The notes beneath the pieces were generated by a model, which worked only from the letters and a program-made list of their open reading frames with translations, had not been told where the DNA came from and did not search any database. Below are positions 23,962 through 37,800 of a stretch of 64,000 bases of DNA, piece by piece. The position numbers and the translations under genes are program-made. The stretch lies in NCBI GenBank assembly GCA_006937955.1, contig SSNP01000003.1:2448653-2512652 (forward strand), written 5' to 3'. Numbering within the stretch: position 1 is the first letter of the stretch; each line of letters opens with the position of its first letter. This stretch comes from Pachypanchax playfairii (taxonomy: Eukaryota; Chordata; Actinopteri; Cyprinodontiformes; Aplocheilidae).

Positions 23962-26900
23962 CCACTGCCCCTGCCAGCCGCTGCCATCGTGGCGGGCGGG
24001 GCAGCCATCCTGCATACAGGAAGACGGGTAAGGTGTCAAGTTTGACTCTTCTGCAAAGATTTCATGTCAATTCACTTGATATCTGATTGACTGATCCAAA
24101 CTACGCACAAGCACTTTACTATAAAGGCTAACACTTCACCAGCAAGCCATTTAGGGCCCAGATTAATGTGTTTTCCACAACCTTTTATTCATGTCATAAA
24201 ACATTTTCAGGCTCCGAATAACAACCTGATCATCTGTAAAACATTGTAAAGATTAGTGATGCCACACTCAGTTTAAGATTATATGTGGTAACGTTCTGGG
24301 AGTTTGACTCATTATTGTACAATGACTCACTGTAGCATCACGCTAATTCACGCGTGTTCAGTGATGAAAAGCTTTTGAAAGTAGACCTTAAAAAATAAAA
24401 GATTTGCATACCTGTCCTTCTGAAATGCTTCAGTTATTAAAATTGAACGGATCACATTTTTTATGCTAAACAGAAACAAAGCTATAGAAGCATTTCCTCC
24501 TTGGTTTGCAGAACATCTCTACAGTGAGTGACCCTGCGTGTTACCCTGTAGGTAGAAGATAATTGGTAAATGGTTCCATGTGTTGCACATCTTCCAGTGG
24601 GAGAGGCATTTATTACCCTTCAGGCAGGTAATTGTGCCATTCCTCTTTGTCTCCTCCTTCATCTGCGTGATGGAGAGTTTGGGCCATGTCGTTCATTCAC
24701 TTCTGATGACTTCATTCAAGGGCAACTTCTCACCTGATCACAAACCAGCTGAACCATACCACACAGTGTCCTGAAGCAAATCACTGTATGCAAACTAATG
24801 CACCTTCGTATGGAATTTGTCAATATATACATAAGTATACCCCATTTGTTGCCTTTATGTTGAAATATGTTGACAATGGCATTACTAAAGCTTATATTTC
24901 TTTGTTGAAGATTCAGCTGTAGTATTTTGTTCTTCCACTTACAAAGAACACAAGTCAGCCACCCAGAATACAAACAGAGGCTTGTGTTACAACTACAATC
25001 TCCTTATGTGAAAAACAGGAATAAATGCTTTAGATTTGAACAAATAAAAATGTTTTGTCCTACAGAAAATTGCAAGTGGCTGAACTCACCAAGACAGCCA
25101 GTGTGATTCACTGGAAGAGTGCTGATTTGTTTTTTAGAACTGTCTCAGTGCATTGATATTTGTTTATCCTCAGTCTTAGAGCTGGATAAGAACCTTGAAA
25201 GGGATGCAGGAACTGTTGTCACACATCTGCAAGTTCTGATCTGAACACAATCATTCTAAACTATAAGAATTTTATGTCTGAGCCCATTTTTCTTCAGTCA
25301 AACTTTTGCCAAAAAGTTTTTAAACACCTTTCTCCAGGACATGCACAGAGTTTAATTTATTTATGAACAGATGCTTAGGTTTGCTGTGAGGGTGCAGGAA
25401 ATGTTGACTGGTTTATGAAAGCATCACATCCATAAATATATATGGACCTCAGGTCAGGTTCACTCTTCAAAAGTGAAGACATAATGTCCCATTTGCAGGT
25501 GCTGCCATGTTTTATTTTTGAAACCAGAATCTGAACTCTAGAGACTTGGGGCTTAACGTCTTGCCTATTTAAACTGCATACAGTGATGGTGTCATTTAAG
25601 CATTAAATACAGCCGAATGTATAAAAAAGTTGTTTTTTTTTAAGTAGCAACAAGAAATTTAAGCAAATCCACAAAAGTCAAGAACACCAGGAAAAAAAAA
25701 TGATCGTATGTGTATTTTTTTTGTTTAGCTAGAAAAATGTCCCATTCATTTACATAGACAGGGGGTGGGGCTTAAAATTTGTTCTGAAACTAGCTACTAG
25801 GGGGAGTTCTTGTTTTGGCTTCAACCCTCGAGTCGTGTTCCATCTAGGATCTAGTTATGATATATGTCAATGGTAGGACTTTCTTGAACTGGAAATCCTT
25901 CAAATGACTATTTTCTGTTCTAAGCCTAAGACACAGCCACCACTTGACCATGACTGAAAATCAGTGGTCTAAGCTAAAGATAAATAAAATATAGTGCACA
26001 AGGAATCCTCTTAAAAGAGTGCATGGTCTCATAAGGATAATAAACTAATGTTGGTTTAATTTTTGTTTTCTGTCTGTGGAGAGTCAAGGTAATAAAGAAC
26101 ATGGCCACTTTTTATACATTCTAGAGACTTTTACAGTATTTCAGTGCGTCAACATGTATGAAAAGTGAGGCATTTTCCTAAGACTTTATTGTCTTAACAA
26201 TCCTCATTTCTCTTACCCTTTATAGGATTTGTTGAGCTGAAAAATGCGTTAACCACATGCTACCCACCACTGAGTGCAAACGCAACATCTGGACCACTGA
26301 GGCTGCTTGCGAGAAAGAGAGGAACAAGAAGAGCATCAAGCGAGTCAAGGACACCTCCTTTCTGGATGTTCTAAAACTCTGGAACTCAGACAGCATTTGT
26401 AACCAGCCTGGTTAAACCCAAGACTCCTTTTTTTCTCCTACACACATATACAGACACCTCTTCCACCACAAAACCCTGCTTGAATGACAGCTACATTGTC
26501 TGGACCAGAAACACTTTTACTTGAATACTGAGATGGGAAAAAAATATTTGCAGTGACCAACCTCACTGGACTATTTAAGGAAATATGGACGTCAAAAGTC
26601 CAGAAGAAAAAAACACTTTTTAAAAACTGAATAGGGGACTGTCGTAGGAGATCTGTCTATGAGATGGTATGGGGGAGGTTTGGACCACTGACTTTTGAAG
26701 ACCAATTTCTAAGACTTGCAACAAGGAGGTACAAATTCTCAGAGAGAGATACAATCTAAATAGGGAATGTGACATCTTTCAGGACACAAACTGGCTCAGA
26801 TTTGGGATGGCCATCATCAGCTCGGAGTGCCTGTACGTTTCCAGGGGATACCGTTGCCGGGGAAGAGCCATAGCAACGGATTCCAGGGAGTCTTATCTGT

Positions 26901-29189
26901 CATTCCTTAGTTGTTTTAGGGACCAAAAGACCAAACATTTTTATTGCTGAGGACTCGTAGCTCTAATATACTCGGACCACTGCATCTCTCACAGCCAGTG
27001 TCAAACTGCTTGGAGTAATGCACCTAAAAAACAAAAGTACATTTCAAAATATATACGAAACATGTATATATACACACATATATATATTGCTGATATGCTT
27101 TTTGAATACAGGCAAAACTATTTCAGATGACCAAAAGAGGTCTCTCACTTCGCTAGTTTACAATTACTTAAAATGTTTATTTATTTATTTCCCCCTTTTT
27201 TCATTTTGTCTCGGGGAGGACGGCGAGTGCATGGGAGGGGCTGCTCCGTATCACAGCCTTATCTTTTTTAAATTGACATCTTAACCTCATAGATAGAATA
27301 ACATCCGAAACGTTTGAAATATATAAACTTGTTTATATTTGCAGTACATATAAATGTATAAGGAGCATTCAAGCAAATGTATTCATATATACAGTATATA
27401 TGGATAATAGATATTAATCACAAATATATGTATTTATATGCACATATTTTATATATGTGTATCTGTATATAGAATGGCTACTGGTTACATTGAGATGTTT
27501 TTGGGGGAGGGTTTTGTAGATTTTAGCTGGAGTTTGAAGCATCGCTCTGCTTGGGAAGGATCGCAAAATCTGGCAGCTCCCACAATTGCAGGCATTCCTA
27601 TCTCTGATAACCTATATGCTGACACAAAGTGATGTGTGTTTGATGGGGAAAAAATGTATGTAAATATTATTTTAAAAAATGCAAAAAGCCACATCTCAGT
27701 AGCAGGCTTTAAGAGAATCAGGCTAAAGGATTTTAGAGGAAAAGGACAATTATCTTCGACTCTATTCCAAAAAACATATCATGTAAGTTTATGTACACAC
27801 ACACGCACACACTCACAAACTTCTCTTTGAAACTTGAACCAAAATGAATACATCTCACAACCCCTCTCTCTCTCTTTTGCATTCAGTAAAGTACATGTAG
27901 CGTATGGGCTGTCACCATGTCGAGGTGTGCCTTGTCACCTGCAGAATCTGCCATCCAGCACTGTGCTCCCAGAAATACAGAGAAAGAAACTAAGAAAAAA
28001 ACTAAACACACTACTGCAAGAAGCCAATGCGCTTTTATGATGTCAAAACCACAGTCAGATCCATTATCATTTTTCAGCTGTGCAGAGTTCCAGTGCATGT
28101 CAGATAAAACAAACCGTGCAATCACTGTTGCTGCGTCATTGTCTTTAACAAAATACATTTAGAACTAATGTTGCGATCATACAAAAGTGGGCATTAGCAC
28201 AGGTACTAGCTAGCAAAGCTGTGTGCGGGTCACCTGTGACCCCCTTCTACAAGTTGAGGTAAAAATGAGGGTCTAGATCAGCGATGCAACTAGCATGATG
28301 TGGCTGGAAGAGGAATAAGACCAAACTTACTTGACTGAGCATTAGAATTTTATTAACTATCATGACAGTGCAATGTTGGTGGATATTTTTGAAAATTAGC
28401 TTCCCACAAAAAGGAAAATAAGTTTTATGTACCATCCAACAGTTGAAATGTGAGTCTTCTGCTGATTACGCTTGACATGAAGCATAAACTTTAAACAATG
28501 TTATATGACCTTATTACACATCCTCATGCAATTAAATATAAACTTTACTCAATAATGAAACTGTTAAATGAAGCAATAATTGTTAAACGCCAAGTCCAAC
28601 TGCTGCATCACCGAGCCTGGCTTCATGTTGCTTTTAGCATGCAGTTTCTCAGAACGATCTACAGAAAAAATATTTTGAACACCTACTATGCACCTGCATG
28701 TGCAGGTCGACCAGCTTGGATTTATTGGACTCTGTGCTCAACACATATTGAGCTGGTGGGGAATTCTTAATGAATATTTATATATATGAATATTTATAAG
28801 GCTATATGACGCTTTTTGGAGACAATGCTTCCTGTTCGGCGCTGTTATGAGTTCTCCTATAAACTCCTCATTATGCCATTTCCCCAGTGTGTCTCTAACC
28901 TTTTTTATCAATTTGAATATTTTAACATTTACCTTCCAAATCCAGCAAGACTTTATAAAATACACTACACATCCCAGAATGCATCTGCAGTGTATTTAGA
29001 TGACCAAAATGAATCAGTGTTCTTCTCTAATATTATATTTGATGCACTGAAACTAAATAAGTCCATTTGAATCATTGCTTGTAGCTCCAAAAGTCTTGAA
29101 TTAAAGCTATAACATTGAGTTTAGCAGATAATAATAATAACTAGAAATGCAAGCAGATATGATAGAAGTCATTTAACATCAGGTTAAAT

Positions 29190-29310
29190 GTGTGCTTTTT
29201 AAACTGGCCCTTGCTGCCCTGAGACAAATTGAACTGGTTAGCAGTTTAGGGGAAGAAAAGAGGTCTGCCAACCAGAGGTCATCGGTTCCATACCAGCTTC
29301 CTCTACCACG
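29190..29310 (+). repeat. Possible tRNA-derived SINE remnant
   Basis: GGTTAGCAGTTTAGGGG resembles a degenerate tRNA A box. CCAACCAGAGG, followed by ATCGGTTCCATACCAGC, resembles the B-box region of tRNA-derived SINEs. No cloverleaf can be built reliably and no tail was defined. Confidence 0.3.
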
Positions 29311-31313
29311 TCCCCCTCAAAAAAGAGATATATTTATCTCAATTGAACTTTCTAGGTTAAAAAAAAGGACCAAAAAATTAAGTGTAGGCACTGCTCTCTC
29401 TTTTCGTTTTTTTAGCTGTCATTTATGTTTTTATGTTTGAGTGGAGAGAAAAAAGGGGAAGGTGGATCAATCGTTGGAACTAGAGTGTCAGGCAACAACT
29501 TCATTCACTCTGACTTAAAGCTGCAAGTTTACAGGAGTAAAGTAAAACAGTGGTTCAATAAGTACACTAAACAGAGAAGAAGTTTCAATATAAATATCTC
29601 TCCATATATATATATAAATATATACATAAACTGATGAATATATTGTAAATTCTTTCCTTTTTGCTCTGTTTTTCTCTGTATATAGGTTTGCATATTTTAT
29701 AGGACTTTTACTTCTATGTACAAGAACTGGATAAAGAACTTTAAATACCTAAAAATAAAAAATATATATATACAATATATGTGTACATATATACAAATAC
29801 AGCATATATATAAATATGTATCCTGTATTTGTATATATAAATATATATACACATATATGAGTGAATGAAAACATGATAATGCTCATTAAAACCAGGTTCA
29901 AAAAAGCTGTCACTAGGATACGGTACAAACTGTAGGGACTTGACCAAGGCATTTATCCAGAATACAGTCAGGGAGCGCATCAACCTCAGAGCTTAGACAT
30001 ACATTTACCTATTTTATAAAAAAAAAAAAAAAAAAAACAAGCAAACAAAAAATTACAAACTTTTGATGGGTTCTATTCATTTCTTTGTTTAGTTATTTGT
30101 TTCAAGTCATGTTTGAGATGATATGCATGCTTTCACAGCATTATTTTTCTATGAGTTGGTACGTGACCAAATCGTTTTTATAATGACATGCACGGGCTAG
30201 TGCTGTGGTCCGCAGATGATCATTGTTCCTGTCTGAGGGACCATGCTGCCTTCAGCACGTCTTTGGTGATGGAGAAGAGGAAAAAAGAAAAAAAAAAAGC
30301 TCCAAATGACCAAGTGATGTCAGAGTCAGATTTAAATAATTTATTTATCTATTTATTATTAATTTATTGTTTTTTATTTGTGCTGTTTGATCCAAGATCC
30401 GAGCTCTATTGTTGCCACTCATCTGTATGCTGGTGGACGCTACATGACATAGAAAAGTCATTGTAGGTTTTAGGAAAACACTGAATTAACTCCTTCAGCT
30501 GCTGATTTTCTGTTTTCCTTTCACCATTAAACTATTTACAACAATGCAGTACAACACTAAAGCCTTATGCATACTGTAATTATACATTCATACTGTTCTT
30601 AAAAAGAAAAAAAATGAGGTTGATTATGTTTGTTGAAAAGATGCCAAAAGTTGACATTTTATTGTTTTCATTCTGAAACTTTTAAAACAATGTGGAGGAA
30701 ACGAATGACTCCTGCGTAAACTGTACATCTGAGACCAGATATTAAATCAGAAGAACACACATATCTGCTGTAAACACTGTATGTAATCATAAATAAATTG
30801 AATCCTTGTCATCATTGATAACTTGGTAGCATATAAACACAAATAGCTTTTAAAATCATTTTTCATTATGATCTTTAAATATTTGACAGAGCTCTGATCT
30901 TGTTCAACTGTGTGCTGCCAAGAAAAGAAAATTCAATGAAGACTGCACTATTTCATCATCAAAAATATGAAAATACACAAATCTGAGTTCCTTTTCTTTT
31001 CTCTTGTGCTGTTATCGGTGTGATTTTTTTCCTAAAGCTCGGTAGTGTTGCTAGAATCACATTTTACATCATGTGGTTTTATTCAAAGTGTTCTGGAAAT
31101 TACTGTATTTCCACATTTTTCAGCACAGATGGAGAGTAGGGAAATGAATGTTGCATATTTAAGCTTTGCCAGGTTCTTAATGAGCTGAGCTTCTGATTGG
31201 GCAGTACGCTTTAGGCTCCCGCCCCCCTTGTCTCTCCAGACTGCACCATTCTCTGGTTCCCTGGACTCCTTTTTGTAATTTTAAATGAATGATGCGTCTC
31301 AGCTTAGCCCAAT

Positions 31314-31336
31314 AATAAAGCACAGTCTAGAATAAA
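31314..31336 (+). terminator. Candidate celf4 poly(A) signals
   Basis: Two AATAAA hexamers, at 31314-31319 and 31331-31336, lie between the celf4 stop codon and the convergent hinderin gene. They are the last such signals before the neighbour, which makes them candidates for the distal celf4 end. Confidence 0.4.
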
Positions 31337-31746
31337 CTATGTTGTTTGGTGTGATAATTGCTGTACAAAATTACTCCTGTTGTACCTCGATGGTAACGTC
31401 CATCTTCTCTACAACATCTCTCACAGACAGAGCTTCTAAGGATGCAGTGGAAGGAACAGTGTTGGATGGAATAACTGGATTTATATTTCCTAGTTTACTG
31501 AGGTAGCAGGATTTATGCATAATACATTTCATTCAGAATGGACAATTGTGAGTCATGAGATTCAGGATGCATTTACATCGCCAAGGTCTTCAGAGACGAT
31601 AAACACAGCACTGAGTTGAAAGTTTTCCTGAGGCAGAGTGTGATTTCATTTACAAAAAGAATAAATTCTGAATAAATACACATTTATATGTATAAAAAAT
31701 GCATCACAATAGCCAATAAAAACAAAATCTTTAGGGTTGCATTGGT

Positions 31747-31752
31747 TTTAAT
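31747..31752 (-). terminator. Candidate hinderin poly(A) signal (ATTAAA)
   Basis: ATTAAA on the minus strand, about 87 bases after the hinderin stop codon at 31839. It implies a short 3' UTR ending around 31.73 kb, tail to tail with celf4. Confidence 0.4.
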
Positions 31753-31838
31753 TTTAGAGCGTCAGTAAAGAATGATTTAAAAAGTCAGATCTAATTTGTC
31801 AAGATTAAAAGACCATTTTCTTGCTCATTATTTCTCTG

Positions 31839-34800
31839 TTAACAAATAAAAAATATATCTTCCAGCATCTGGCTTTCCTCCAGGTCCTGTCGAACACTCG
31901 GAGGGTAAGTCCCACTGGGAGTGAGAAGAGTTCCACCGAATGGTTTGAGAGTGGTGAGGGTCGACAACTCGGGTCGTGACATTTTGGGTCTTCGAGCGCC
32001 TGGTTTGCTTTGCTGAGGAGCCGAGATGGGACTAAAAATGTCCAATAATTCAACCACAGAAAAGTCCAGCCTGAAAAACAGAAAAAAAAAACACTACTTG
32101 TTTTGTTCTGATTTGGTCTCAGTTTATTTTGACCCCAACTTATTTCAAATATTTTGAACTAGAGTAGGAAAGCAACTCGATAAACCCGAGGTTGTTTTAT
32201 TTCAGCAGAAGAATACACATAAATGCAACCAATACCATTAAACTTAAGCAGAATTGAAGTCATGGAGCTAGCACGCACCCACAGGCTAAATCCACTTGAA
32301 GCTGTGTATCAAAAATATTTGTCACTCACCTTTCACTTGTTAGCACAAACTCTTTTTCAAGTGCCTGCAGAACTCTAACAAGCAGCGGCGCTAACAAGTC
32401 GAACCCACTGGGGCGTCCCCGTAGAAAAGCAGTGCTTCTTGCAGGTGTGTGAGAGTAAGGAGGACAAGGCCTGCTCCTCCAGAATAGAAATGAGGGAGTG
32501 TGCAGTGAAATAAATAAACCAAAACGGGGGAGATTAAGCTAATAGAGATTCAATCCCTCAGTCTGGCTGGCTTGATAAATTATTCAGTGTATACACAGTC
32601 GAACGACGGCCATTCCAGATACAAAACATGAATTCTTTAAAGCACGCCTGGCTGATCTTGCCAACATAATTCTCTGCTCGTTTAAAGCTGCACTGATTTG
32701 CACACACACAGCTCTCCCAGGTAGGCGCGATCTTTGGGATTCACTTGTTGATATGCGTGTGGGCGGTCAGCAGACAGACACGCCGGTGAAACTTCTAATC
32801 AGGACGCATTTGTGTTCCTCCACACGTAGCTATAGACCTTGATATGTCGTGTTTTCAATCCAACTTGAGGCGGCACACATCGATGGCTGAAAGGCTTTAA
32901 AAGAGCTACTTTTGTTTAAGCAACGTGAACAAATGTATGAACATGTTTAAGCATGAGGGAGAGAAAGTGAATGAGCGTTAAGTCAACTGAGGGATGTAGC
33001 TGATAGAAAAAGGAAAGAAAGAGCCTGAAGCACAAAAAAGTTAATTTATCCTCCTCGTATGGTCTGCTCCCTGTCAACCAAAAGACCAAAAAAAAAAAAA
33101 AAAGAAGAAGAATGACTGGTGGGTGTCTGCTTGTAGGGGAGAGGCTGGAAATGAGTTCTGCTTTTTTGGATCGAAAGGCGGGCGGAGAGGGAACGTGGGG
33201 GAGGAACTTTGGACGGGATGCTTCGCTCGAAATGTGAGAATTTGCATTTTTATTTGTTGATTTATTTAATGGACAGGGCTCTCAAACAGCCATCCATCAA
33301 CAAGCGACATGTCTGTAATGAATAATGCATCACTTACCGGAGGTCACAATCTATAACGAGGGTAGGGTGTGGGGTGGGGGGGTACAGTTTGGGCAGGAAT
33401 GAGGGAATATGGGTGGGAGTGGTAGTTAAGGAGCAGTGGCACTGAGACTGCACAGAAGACACAAAATGGGAATAGACTTTTAGAATGCAGCGCCATAAAC
33501 AAACTTCATTTCTTGAAGAGAAGAGTTAAGTTGTGTAAAAGGGAATTCTATACCGATATCACCCAACAGAGTTCCAAATACATGCAGAACTAAATACTTG
33601 AAATTTAAACTGCAGCAGTACTTTGTGTTTGTCTTCCAGCTCGCCTGCAGACACCAACCACCGCCTCACTCATAACTCTCACTGCTTATTTGGCTCTTCT
33701 CTTTCATTAAAGATAGCCGTCTCGCCCCGATGCCCCTTTTCATTTGCAGTCCAAACAGTAAAATAAAAAAACCTATAATGGCCGCTGCAAATATCCAGCA
33801 TGACAATTTCTAAACCAATCAATAGCAGGCGGGCAGTGGCAGAATAAATGGAGATGAGATGAGCAGGGTGTTCTGGAACTGTCTCATTACTAACTAGCAC
33901 AGGATCCATGAGAGGATTAAGAAGGTCACTTAAAGTTAACACCCATTTTGGGTTTGCAATTTGTGTATCAAGATTGTAATGGTAAAGATTAAAGGACTAT
34001 CGGGGGGATGTTGTTGTCCTGGGGTGGTCACTAAAGCTGACATGATGGTAGGAGGTTTTCATTTGCTTATAGGGATATTTGGGCCATTTTGAATTCTTCC
34101 TGCAGGCCTCAGTTCTGAGAAATAGAGATCATGTCCGATGGGAATGATTAGCTAACAGCTAGCAGAACCAAGACCAAGAAGAGTTCCTGCAGTCTTCAAA
34201 CTGCTGTTAATTTCTAAGGGGTGCATGTTATTCTATAAAACTTTCAGACTGTTGTCAAATGTGCATTCCAAAGGTTTTTACATATTTATATGCGTAGAAG
34301 TTACTAGCAACACTTCTAGTGTATCTGGAGGCCTCAGTCTCACATTTCTACTGAAATAACCATCTTTTCAAATGGCCAAAATCTTCCTTTATTTAAAATT
34401 TGTTAACATGTTTTGATACATTTGAATAATTTTGTTAGATCTTTTGTTTAATAAGTAAAAGCTTAATTACAGACAGAATCAGAAATTAAGATTAGACACT
34501 CAAAAAGACTCATTAGATAAACTCAAATTATTTGATGGCAGTTTTTACACTCCAAAGAAAATAAACTCTAACTGCACACAAATGGTGTATGTTCATGAAA
34601 TGTAATAATCACAGTTTGCATGCAGTCAAAGTAAATTTTGGGGTGGAAAAACTGCCATAGAATAATTTTACTTCATTTAATGAGTCATTTTTTGAGTGCA
34701 TGAAGCATGAGTTTTGCTATTCACAGACATAAAGCATAGCAATGACTTGCTTAATTTTCCATTAAAAGTTAAAAATATATTTTTAAATTCTACTTTAAAA

Positions 34801-37800
34801 ATATCTTTTTTGATTGTTATTAAAATATAATCTTACCTCCATGTATTACTCTTGTTTATAATTTTCATTAGTAAAGATATTCACCTGCACAAAGCAGCTG
34901 GATAAAACAACAAATAAAGTCCCATCAGTTAATTAGCAAAAGTTTGTATGAAAGAGATAAGAGAGGTCGAGTTCCTCAGCTGGTGAGGAAATCTAAAATC
35001 GTGTGAAGCCAACAGTTCCTTTAACAGGATTTGGGGTTGAAAATGGACAGTAACAATGTCTGATAGCTTCAGGCTTCTGTTAGAATTAACGGGCATCTTC
35101 CAGAGCTCACAGCTTTAACTGGGAACATGCACAGCTTTAATTAAGAGTTCTTTATTTGCCGTGTCGTAAACTTTGGGCAGTTTACAGGAACCGTGTTTTG
35201 AACACATGGAGGTAATTGTCCGAAAGACACTTTCTCATAAATAAACCACATTTACAAAAAGCAGCAGAAACATGATACTCAAAGATTAAATCTTTACCAG
35301 AGACAGTGGTTTTTAATAAATGTACACATTAACTAGAATTGCTTCCCATCTTCTGATAGTTTGCATTTATACAATTTCACAGCAACCAAGTTCCTACACA
35401 GTGGAAAGCAAGTGCACCAGTACACACAGTAAAGTGATCCGCGCGGGGGTTAATTACTGCTCAGTGCCTCGGACTAGAGCGCGACACTCCACCTCTTGTG
35501 TCATCCTCACGATTTTCACTGCTCTCCATCTGGACCTAATCTATCTTTTCCCGCTTCTCGTTTTTCATGTTTTCTAATGCTCTCACCCTTAAAACGCACT
35601 TTTAACGTCTGTCCCTCACTTTTGCCATCTCCACCTCATTACTGTAGCAGAGCGGAAAGGGAGGGCAGTGTGTGCATTCAAGTCTGTTCAATTACACCTG
35701 CTGCAGGATCCCTGCTAGGCCGACTAATGGAACGCAGCATGTCTCCTGACAGGCTGGCCACAGAACTAGCTAGCCCTGTAAAAAGCTTCATTTAGCTTCT
35801 CACAGCTCGAAAAACTTAGCCAGATGAAGAAAAGCTATCATTTAACCACTAACATTGAAACTATTGTAGGGCCAAAAAAGAAACTGCAACATCCAAAATG
35901 CTGCAAAATTGTTAATATTTCCTAAGAACAATGAAAAAACACTAACTGCCTCGAGGAGTCACAAACAACTCATAAAATATTGCTAATTATGTCCCCAGAG
36001 TTGTTCCTCCCTTTCTCTTTCAGCACCTTTATCAGAATCTCGAGCTACATGTTTCTGATCTGCGGTTAGCCGCGCAGCAGAGCTACCCACACTTTTTTAT
36101 TATTCTGTTTTATTTTGCTTCTCGCTGTTCCTGTTTCGGCTTCTGCTTTTTGCTGTGTATTAAAAGAGACACATTAATATTACTCAGTGCACCTGTCTTT
36201 TATCTGATGTGAGCTCTGTCTTTGAAGTGAAGAGGGTCTGCTGTAAAGTCTTGACCGTGCTATGCAAACTTCCTCGTGATGACAAGTATAATGATCTGGC
36301 AGTATTTTAATAAAACTGGTTGAAGAGCATCATTAAAAAAAAAAAAAAAAAAAAAAAAAAACAAAACATCAAACACACTTCAGAGGAGCCAAAACAGTTA
36401 AATAATATCAGAATTGGAAAGTTAGGCTGGCATATGCATTTATCTACCTCCTATATGTTGATGTTAGGTGAAAACTTGCTTACTTGGTCTCAGGGGTCTT
36501 TTGGTTTTCAGACACTGAAGTGGGGCCACTGTGGACTGCAGGGATCTTCACTGGGGACGTGGCCGTGTCCCTTCTGGACAGATTTTCTGTTAAAAGATAA
36601 GATAAAAGTTCAGCGCAAGCAGGGTAGTTTCAAGAAGTACAAGTACGTGAAAATGAAAAGAAAAACCTACAGGAAAATAAAGCTGTTGTTAGACATGCTT
36701 TGAACTGAAGTTTTTCTTTTTACTCACCAGTAAGCAAATAACTAATTAGCTGAAATCAACAGAAGCTTACCAGTTCCACAGGCTGGAGGAGCAGGAACGC
36801 TGAGAGAGTTTATTTTATGTAGGTTTTGTCCTGCAGAATGTGCCTCAGCATCTTCAGACACCCTGCAGACCACAAACAAACAACGCTGCCTTCTTTTGTT
36901 TATGACTAGAGGATTCAGAATGTGAGTCTGTTTATTTGATGTGCATGTCTGATTAAAGTTGTTACTTGATTTACCTGGAGGGCAGATGTTGGTGGGAAGG
37001 ACCCTCCAGCTCAGGTCCTACATTTCCAGTGTTTGATGTAATCAGCTGAGCTTGAGTGGCTTGTTGAATTCTAACAAACATAAAAGGAGGATAAGGAAAA
37101 GGAAGGACAACTGATCACAGCTCATTAATCATTATCAACTGATGAGACTTCTTCTTGGCCTGTTTGTTTTACCTGCTGTAATCAAGTTGTGACTGTCGTA
37201 GCTGCTCAGTCTGTCTGTTGAGCCTCTCCTCCTGCTCTGCCAGCCGCGCCTGCAGCCTCTCTCTCTCCGTCTCCAGCTGCATCTTCTGCAGCAGCAGCTG
37301 GTGCCTCCTCTCCTCCCAGCCTCTGTGACCCAGATGAGGCCTGGTCAGGTCCTCCTTAGCCTCAGAGCCCTTGAGCTTCCCATTGTGTAATCTGTATGTG
37401 TTTCATATACAACATATTTAAGACATTTTTTTAGGACAAAAATAAATACTTGTCATAAAAACTGCACCTTTCACATTCCTTCTGGTTAAAGGTGTCGTGA
37501 TGGCAGTTTACTAGACGGGGGCTGGTGTTCTGTGTTCTGTATTCAGAGTCATAACAACCACCGTGGCAGCGTTCACATGTGCAGCAAGTGTGCATCTGCC
37601 TGCGTTCCCTTTTCTGACTCGCATGCTGTTTGACCAGCCCGTCATTTGAGCTGAACTCGCTGTCACAGGAAACAGAAGCAGGGTGCTGAAGCAGTTCCGC
37701 AGCTCTTCTTCTTGCATTACCGCTCCTGCATGGTTTAGCCTGTTGTGTTACAGGAAGGCTGAGGTACGAGCCATCAAAGAGTGAGCCATTAGCTCTGCTT

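Larger units (their letters stand above)
23962..31336 (+). other. Probable celf4 3' UTR with one intron
   Basis: Sixty-six bases after the stop codon there is a strong donor (GACGG|GTAAGG, GT at 24028). A pyrimidine-rich acceptor (CTCTTACCCTTTATAG) ends at 26225, so 24028-26225 is probably a 3' UTR intron. After 26226 the sequence is AT-rich, lacks long frames with recognisable products, and runs to poly(A) signals near 31314-31336. The true 3' end could be earlier, because AATAAA words also occur near 30792. A possible dispersed repeat lies at 25735-25870 and a weak tRNA-SINE-like stretch near 29190-29310. Confidence 0.5.

Noticed and set aside
29190..29310. A functional tRNA gene
   Set aside because: Only weak A- and B-box resemblance; no acceptor stem or anticodon arm can be formed. 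At most a SINE remnant.
35320..35795. Overlapping plus-strand frames inside the hinderin intron
   Set aside because: Antisense to a well-supported gene, with no known domain and no codon pattern suggesting constraint.
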